NCBI GenBank assembly: GCA_902463265.1
Contig: CABQEV010000003.1
Coordinates: forward strand, 134,313 to 198,312
Direction: 5' to 3'
Origin: UMGS1889 sp900556055
GTDB taxonomy: Bacteria; Bacillota; Clostridia; Oscillospirales; Ruminococcaceae
DNA length: 64,000 nt
The notes under the pieces are model-generated. The model was not told where the DNA came from. It saw only the letters and a list, made by a program, of their open reading frames with translations, and searched no databases. The translations under genes and the position numbers were made by a program. Shown piece after piece: positions 59,521 to 64,000 of the stretch; position 1 is the stretch's first letter; each line of letters begins with the position of its first letter.

Positions 59521-61014
59521 GTGAGTATTAATAAGAAGCGTTTTAAATACGGCTCGATGGCAACTGCTGTAACTGTTGTCGTTATCGTGCTGGTCGTGCT
59601 GATGAACATAGTTGTCAGCCTTATATCCGATCGTGTGAACCTCAGCATTGATATGACTCCGAATAAGACCTTTGAGATCTCCCAGGAGACAAAGGATTAC
59701 CTCGGAACTCTCGATACACCCGTAAACATCGTCGTTATGGCGGATGAGCAGGTGTTTGCTGCGGGAAGCGTATACTTCAAGCAGGCTTACGAGATACTGA
59801 AAAAATATGTCATCTATTCCGATAAGATAAGCCTTGAATTCGTTGATATGACAAAGGATCCTACCTATGTCAACAGATACAGCGAGATCTACAAAGGCTC
59901 TATCAACGAGGGCGATATCGTCATCGAAGCGAACAATAAGATCCGTGTAACATCGGCTACCGATCTTTTCAACATCGAAACAGATTATTCGACATATTAC
60001 ACCACAGGTCAGCCGACAACTACTGTAAAATCCTCAAAGGCTGAGCAGGTGTTCACATCGAATATCATGTACGTTACCGATGCAAATCCCATGACAGCGT
60101 GCATTTTCTCAACTGAATCCGCATCTTCTTCGATAAGCTATTACGACACAATGTTCAACGACAACGGCTATGATGTCGTTACGATCGATCCTCTGACAGA
60201 GGCTATCCCCGAAGAAGCTGATATCTGCGTGCTTATCGCACCTCTGAACGATTATCCCGAGGACGTTATCAACAAGCTTTACAGCTATCTCGACAACGGC
60301 GGAAAGCTCGGAAAGAACCTTATCTATGTTGCGGATTATGCACAGAAGGATACTCCGAATATCGACGCATTTCTCGCTGAATGGGGAATAAAGGTTGACA
60401 GCGGCGTACTTTATGACAGCAACACCGAAAATCTTACAGCTATCGGCGGAACTGTTCCCGCAATTTACACAGCTGTTACAGATGAGAACTACACAGAAAA
60501 GCTGGCTCAGCCTTCGCTGCCTGTTCTCGTTCCGCTCTCACGTCCTATCAAGACACTTTTCGATACCAAGGACACAAGAAGCACCGAAGTCATCCTGTCA
60601 ACATATTCAACAGGCTATGCAGTTACCGAGGATATGCTGAATGAGGACGGCACGCTTGACAAGTCGAAGATCACAGAGCAGAACTACAATGTCATGGTAA
60701 TGGGCAAGAAGTACTACTATGAAAACAATGTTGAGGTATACAGCAAGGTGCTTGCGATCGGCTCCAGCATGATGCTCGATGAGTATCTGACATCGCTCAG
60801 CTATATCAACAACGGCGAGTATTTCGTTGAGGTGGTAAACGATATGTGCGGCAAGGACAGCGGCATATCCATCGTTGCCAAGGATTTCACAGCTGAAACA
60901 TTCGACATGACAAAGAAGGATCTGACAGTAAATCTGCTCGTATTTATCGTTATTATCCCTGCGACGATCATCATTACCTGCGTTGTTGTATGCGTAAGAA
61001 GGAGAAATCGATGA
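59521..61014 (+). CDS. GldG-like protein of the ABC system
   Basis: 497 residues. One N-terminal membrane helix (about 15-37) and one near the C-terminus (about 472-492); the extracellular body has VNIVVMADEQVF and NNGEYFVEVVND. GTG start with GGAGG 7 nt upstream. Overlaps the DUF4340 gene by 4 nt. Confidence 0.85.
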   Translation: MSINKKRFKYGSMATAVTVVVIVLVVLMNIVVSLISDRVNLSIDMTPNKTFEISQETKDYLGTLDTPVNIVVMADEQVFAAGSVYFKQAYEILKKYVIYSDKISLEFVDMTKDPTYVNRYSEIYKGSINEGDIVIEANNKIRVTSATDLFNIETDYSTYYTTGQPTTTVKSSKAEQVFTSNIMYVTDANPMTACIFSTESASSSISYYDTMFNDNGYDVVTIDPLTEAIPEEADICVLIAPLNDYPEDVINKLYSYLDNGGKLGKNLIYVADYAQKDTPNIDAFLAEWGIKVDSGVLYDSNTENLTAIGGTVPAIYTAVTDENYTEKLAQPSLPVLVPLSRPIKTLFDTKDTRSTEVILSTYSTGYAVTEDMLNEDGTLDKSKITEQNYNVMVMGKKYYYENNVEVYSKVLAIGSSMMLDEYLTSLSYINNGEYFVEVVNDMCGKDSGISIVAKDFTAETFDMTKKDLTVNLLVFIVIIPATIIITCVVVCVRRRNR

Positions 61015-62459
61015 ATAAACGTGTTAAATGGATCATTGTGGGCGCAGCGGCTGCCGTCGTTCTTGGCGGCGCACTCGTCGCTCTCAAGCTGACGGCTCCT
61101 GACGATACTCCCGAGGAAACTGAGGAGGCAGAGGTAACAAGCCGTCTTATGTACGAGAAAAAGCCGGAAGATCTCAAAAAGCTCACTATCAGGAATGAAA
61201 CAGGGGAGTATGAGATAGTTTCCGACGGAAGCTCGGGCTTTACCATCGAAGCAATAAATGCAGTCCCTCTGAATTCCGATCTTCTTACATCGACAGCCGA
61301 GGCTGCCTGCTCGGTCACTATCCAGGATACTGTAACGGAAAATGCCGAGGATATGTCTGTCTACGGACTTGCCGAGCCGAGAGCGGAAGTTAAGGCTGAG
61401 TTCGGCGACAGTGCCAATACGGTAAAGGAATTCCTTATCGGAGATGTCACACCGAAGAGCGGACGCACATACTTTGCATTCAAGGGCGAAAATACCGTAT
61501 ATACCGTGAAAACAACCGATGTCAGCAGATACCTGAATAAGGAATATGACTATGTTCAAAAAACTGTTTTTTCCGATGAGACAGATGAAGAGGGAAATAA
61601 GCCGCTGATCGAGGATATGATAGTCAGCAGACGTGATATCCCGTATCTTATCGAGCTTGTCTATGATGAGCGTCAGGAGGACGAAACTCTCACAACGGGA
61701 AATACGTCATCTCACCTGATGACATCTCCCGTAACGCTTTCGCTCAATCCCGATACGGCGAATCCCGTGCTGAATGCGCTTTACGGTCTGACGGCGGAAG
61801 AGGCTGTCGTTATCGAACCGACTGAGCAGGATCTTGAAGCATATGGTCTGACTGACGACACCTGCTTCGGAAAGCTCGCAATGAAGCTGCCCGAGCAGAT
61901 CTTCAAGCTGACTATCGGCAATGAAGTTACTGATGATGACGGAAATGTTACCGGCTATTACTGCTACGTCAACGGCTTTGATGTTATCTATAATTTCAGC
62001 TCATCCTCGCTGCCGTGGGCAACGCTTATGCCGCTGGATATTACTTCAACTATGGTAACATCAAATTATATCTACGATCTTTCATCTATTGAGATAAAAA
62101 CTGCCGATAAGACATATGACCTTGAAATGACAGGCTCGTCAAGTGATGATTTCACAGTGAAGATCGACGGAAAGGATATCGAAACCGACAGGTTCAAGAC
62201 TTTCTATCAGTTCCTGCTGAGAACATCTGCCGAGGAGCTTTATCTCCATGAAACAGATGCGGAGCCGTATATGACGATCACCATCAAGACAACAAGGGGC
62301 AATACCGATGTTCTGGAATATATTGCCGACAGCGACAGAATGACGATCATAAAGCTTAACGGAAATGCAGATTTCCGCTGCCGCACCGCATATACAGACA
62401 GACTTCTGGAAAATCTCAATGCACTCATAAACGGCGGTGAATTCGCAACAACATGGTAA
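61011..62459 (+). CDS. DUF4340 protein of the ABC system
   Basis: 482 residues. A single N-terminal membrane helix (about 6-25) and an extracellular beta-rich body in which DUF4340-like repeats occur (YGLAEPRAEVKAEF, later YGLTDDTCFGKLAM). ATG overlaps the GldG-like stop; GGAG is 6 nt upstream. Typical partner of GldA/F/G-like genes. Confidence 0.85.
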   Translation: MNKRVKWIIVGAAAAVVLGGALVALKLTAPDDTPEETEEAEVTSRLMYEKKPEDLKKLTIRNETGEYEIVSDGSSGFTIEAINAVPLNSDLLTSTAEAACSVTIQDTVTENAEDMSVYGLAEPRAEVKAEFGDSANTVKEFLIGDVTPKSGRTYFAFKGENTVYTVKTTDVSRYLNKEYDYVQKTVFSDETDEEGNKPLIEDMIVSRRDIPYLIELVYDERQEDETLTTGNTSSHLMTSPVTLSLNPDTANPVLNALYGLTAEEAVVIEPTEQDLEAYGLTDDTCFGKLAMKLPEQIFKLTIGNEVTDDDGNVTGYYCYVNGFDVIYNFSSSSLPWATLMPLDITSTMVTSNYIYDLSSIEIKTADKTYDLEMTGSSSDDFTVKIDGKDIETDRFKTFYQFLLRTSAEELYLHETDAEPYMTITIKTTRGNTDVLEYIADSDRMTIIKLNGNADFRCRTAYTDRLLENLNALINGGEFATTW

Positions 62460-62597
62460 TTTGTCTCGGAGCAATTTGTGACATTTTCTGCCGCCATAGT
62501 GTGATATAATTGTTTTTGCCGATGTAAAAAAGCTGAGTTTTATCAAATCTTACAAATAGAATGTTAAAATTTTAGCTGTATTTATTTCGGAACAGCC

Positions 62598-62626
62598 TTG
62601 AAAAATTACCGCATGTATGTTATAAT
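62598..62626 (+). promoter_or_regulatory. Promoter of the 104-residue protein
   Basis: TTGAAA (62598-62603), 17 bp, TATAAT (62621-62626). Its predicted leader is about 98 nt, long for the window and able to fold (CTGAG near 62650 with CTCAG before the ribosome site). An extended -10 TGATATAAT at 62502-62510 is another possible start. No known riboswitch was recognised. Confidence 0.65.
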
Positions 62627-62731
62627 AATAACAGATCATGCGGTATGGGCTGAGATGATCGGAAAGCAGGGGAGTTTTGCTGCTTACGGTCACTTGACGC
62701 AGAATGCAAAGCTCAGGAAGGAGTTGTCATA

Positions 62732-63046
62732 ATGAGCGAGAATAAAATCGAAATGACAGAAAACGGCGGAAAGAATGAGTTCTTTTCATATAAGGGATTT
62801 CCGCTTGTAAGGAATAAAAATACTATATATTACGGAAATATGTCCGATAAATTTGTAGTCATGATGCAGATCCAGGAAACAACAAAGGTTGGCTCTCTGG
62901 ACGTTGCAAGCAAGGTAAAACTCTATAAAATGGCTACGGACGAAAATCTTAATCCTGCACAGGCTATCGTAAAGACAAGCGAAAAGAGTGGTCTGTATGA
63001 GGCACTCGATTTCGCATATGCATGGCTGACACGTTCCGCAGGCTGA
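62732..63046 (+). CDS. Small protein of unknown function
   Basis: 104 residues. FSYKGFPLVRNKNTIYYGNM and KFVVMMQI suggest a beta sheet; the C-terminal half is helical. No membrane segment or signal peptide. AAGGAG before the ATG. Family unknown to me, but codon use and signals support a real gene. Confidence 0.8.
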   Translation: MSENKIEMTENGGKNEFFSYKGFPLVRNKNTIYYGNMSDKFVVMMQIQETTKVGSLDVASKVKLYKMATDENLNPAQAIVKTSEKSGLYEALDFAYAWLTRSAG

Positions 63047-63052
63047 TAAAAA

Positions 63053-63090
63053 ATGCACGGCATCGCTGAAAAACGGTGCCGTGCATTTTT
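63053..63090 (+). terminator. Terminator of the small protein gene
   Basis: 10-bp perfect stem (63053-63062 with 63077-63086), 14-nt loop, then five Ts. Confidence 0.9.
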
Positions 63091-63108
63091 ATATCCTTAT
63101 AAACAGAC

Positions 63109-63138
63109 AAAAAAATCCGTATCCCAAAAGGATACGGA
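63109..63138 (-). terminator. tRNA-Val terminator
   Basis: Minus strand 9-bp stem (63130-63138 with 63116-63124) followed by seven Ts (63109-63115). Confidence 0.88.
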
Positions 63139-63140
63139 CA

Positions 63141-63216
63141 TGGTGGAAACTATAGGGCTCGAACCTATGACCCTCTGCTTGTAAGGCAGATGCTCTCCCA
63201 GCTGAGCTAAGCTTCC
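63141..63216 (-). tRNA. tRNA-Val (anticodon UAC)
   Basis: 76 nt with encoded CCA. Acceptor GGAAGCT/AGTTTCC (one G-U), D-arm GCTC/GAGC, anticodon stem TCTGC/GCAGA with loop CTTACAA, and T-arm ATAGG/CCTAT with TTCGAGC loop. Discriminator base A. UAC reads GUA, the specifier codon of the valS T-box. Confidence 0.97.
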
Positions 63217-63227
63217 TAACAAAATTA

Positions 63228-63256
63228 ATTATACCATATTGTTATGCGGTTGTCAA
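63228..63256 (-). promoter_or_regulatory. tRNA-Val promoter
   Basis: Minus strand TTGACA (63251-63256), 17 bp, TATAAT (63228-63233), perfect consensus. Confidence 0.88.
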
Positions 63257-63276
63257 GGCTTTTTTGAGATTTTTTT

Positions 63277-63303
63277 GCAGGGACGGAAATTCTCCGTCCC
63301 TGC
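63277..63303 (-). repeat. Perfect 11-bp hairpin downstream of cotJC
   Basis: Arms 63277-63287 and 63293-63303. On the minus strand it is followed by an A-run rather than Ts, so it is not a canonical terminator. Confidence 0.5.
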
Positions 63304-63310
63304 ATGAGTA

Positions 63311-63844
63311 TCAGTCGAAAGAGGGGTTAAATGCGTAAAAATTCTTTGAATCAAGATTATCCTGAACGATGCGCAGACCTTCGCCGAAACGCTGAAAATG
63401 TACGATCTCACGCTGACGCAGGAATCTTATCGGGTCAATAACATCGGGGTCGTCAACCATTCGCAGAATATTATCATAGGTAGAGCGAGCTTTTTGTTCA
63501 GCGGCAAGATTTTCCGTCAGATCGGTTATCGGGTCGCCCTTGCACTGGAAATATGCCGCAGTAAACGGCGCGCCCGAAGCAGCCTGAGGATAAATTCCCG
63601 TTGTATGATCGACAAAGTATGTGTCAAAGCCGCTTTTCTTTATTTCTTCAATGCTGAGATTGCGGGTGAGCTGGTAAAGTATGGCTGAGATCATCTCGAC
63701 GTGTGCAAGTTCCTCGGTGCCAATATCTGTTAATAAACCCTTCAGCTGCGAATAAGGCATGCTGAATCTCTGGTTGAGATAGCGCAGGGAAGCGGAAAGT
63801 TCGCCGTCCGGACCTCCAAGCTGGCTTATGATGAACTTAGCCAT
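63311..63844 (-). CDS. cotJC: CotJC-like manganese-catalase family protein, 5' end lost
   Basis: 177 residues from the first available ATG. KFIISQLGGPDGELSASLRY, TDIGTEELAHVEM (metal Glu/His), AAEQKARSTYDNI and REIVHFQRFGE are the family's ferritin-like core. CotJC proteins normally have about 20 more N-terminal residues. Their codons (KLQYPVNIKTPNPK) are present in frame at 63845-63886, but the initiating Met and first residues are gone and a TGA lies at 63896-63898. Probably a coat or peroxide-protection protein whose expression may be broken. Confidence 0.85.
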   Translation of the reverse strand: MAKFIISQLGGPDGELSASLRYLNQRFSMPYSQLKGLLTDIGTEELAHVEMISAILYQLTRNLSIEEIKKSGFDTYFVDHTTGIYPQAASGAPFTAAYFQCKGDPITDLTENLAAEQKARSTYDNILRMVDDPDVIDPIRFLRQREIVHFQRFGEGLRIVQDNLDSKNFYAFNPSFD

Positions 63845-63888
63845 CTTCGGGTTAGGGGTTTTGATATTTACGGGATATTGCAGTTTAG

Positions 63889-64000
63889 TATTATATCAAT
63901 TATACACATAAAAAAATCCCCCGCCAAGCCGCTCAAATGAAGCAGTGATATAATCCCCTTAGAGTAGACACTCGAAAAACAAAAAAAATCGAGACTACAC
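63889..64000. other. Non-coding end sequence replacing the cotJC start, possible mobile-element terminus
   Basis: After the cotJC-matching codons stop, the sequence changes to AT-rich DNA with TATAAT-like hexamers, a C5/G5-flanked tract and an imperfect inverted repeat near the window edge (GTAG-CTCGA arms around an A-rich centre). No reading frame is supported. It looks like the terminus of an insertion or a rearrangement point, but the element cannot be identified here. Confidence 0.4.

Noticed and set aside
62640..62720. TPP riboswitch suggested by GGGCTGAGATGA
   Set aside because: The second conserved TPP segment (ACCTGAT...) and the distal helix are missing, and the downstream gene has no thiamine link.

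Overview
The window looks like a chromosomal segment from a low-to-mid GC Gram-positive Clostridia member, most likely Ruminococcus or a close Oscillospiraceae relative. The grounds are: near-consensus TTGACA-N17-TATAAT promoters and AGGAGG-type ribosome binding sites; a Val T-box leader; many Cys/His-rich and Fn3-bearing secreted proteins; a CotJC-like coat/Mn-catalase gene; a PBSX-type terminase; and fermentative and one-carbon genes (pflA, fhs, an LDH-family enzyme). The species is inferred from gene content only.

Layout. 1-7.5 kb: a leftward operon (small membrane protein, D-2-hydroxyacid dehydrogenase, 5' end of proB), ilvD, a leftward nucleoside-kinase-like gene, a Na/Pi cotransporter behind a PhoP-box-like array, and a FliB-like protein. 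7.5-16.6 kb: a large secreted beta-helix/Fn3 protein whose signal-peptide start is out of frame, tgt, a HAD phosphatase, an acyl-CoA synthetase, and a three-gene cluster (CmpB-like membrane protein, GT-C-like membrane protein, XRE regulator). 16.6-22.7 kb: pyrB carrying a PyrI-type zinc ribbon, a polysaccharide deacetylase, a lone phage terminase large subunit, pflA, and an orphan sugar-type ABC binding lipoprotein behind a cre-like site. 22.7-28.3 kb: valS with its T-box leader, hicAB, and a 528-residue protein of unknown function. 28.3-36.9 kb: a GT2 glycosyltransferase, an ApgM-like phosphomutase coupled to fhs, clpB translationally coupled to an RHH protein, a hotdog thioesterase and an ogt-type alkyltransferase. 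37-46.5 kb: the livJHMGF branched-chain amino acid transporter, a cytidylate-kinase-like gene, an LDH/MDH-family gene, ilvB, queH and a broken GNAT remnant. 46.5-57.6 kb: an unknown protein with an RRXRR-like motif, then the conserved information-processing operon rimP-nusA-ylxR-ylxQ-infB-rbfA-nrnA-truB-ribF, followed by gltX. 57.7-64 kb: a GldA/GldF/GldG/DUF4340 ABC locus, a small unknown protein, tRNA-Val(UAC), and a cotJC-like gene whose first codons are lost next to a non-coding, possibly mobile-element-derived end.

Functional links. Branched-chain amino acids are a theme: ilvD, ilvB, the liv transporter, the valS T-box and the tRNA-Val that should be read by that T-box are all present. 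Queuosine modification is represented by tgt and queH, and C1/acid metabolism by pflA, fhs and the LDH-family enzyme. I found no CRISPR array, no rRNA and no complete mobile element. No obviously new multi-gene defence or biosynthetic system is visible. The most unusual items are the lone terminase, the RHH-clpB operon with its palindromic operator, the out-of-frame signal peptide, the pyrB zinc-ribbon fusion, the RRXRR-like protein, and the truncated cotJC end.
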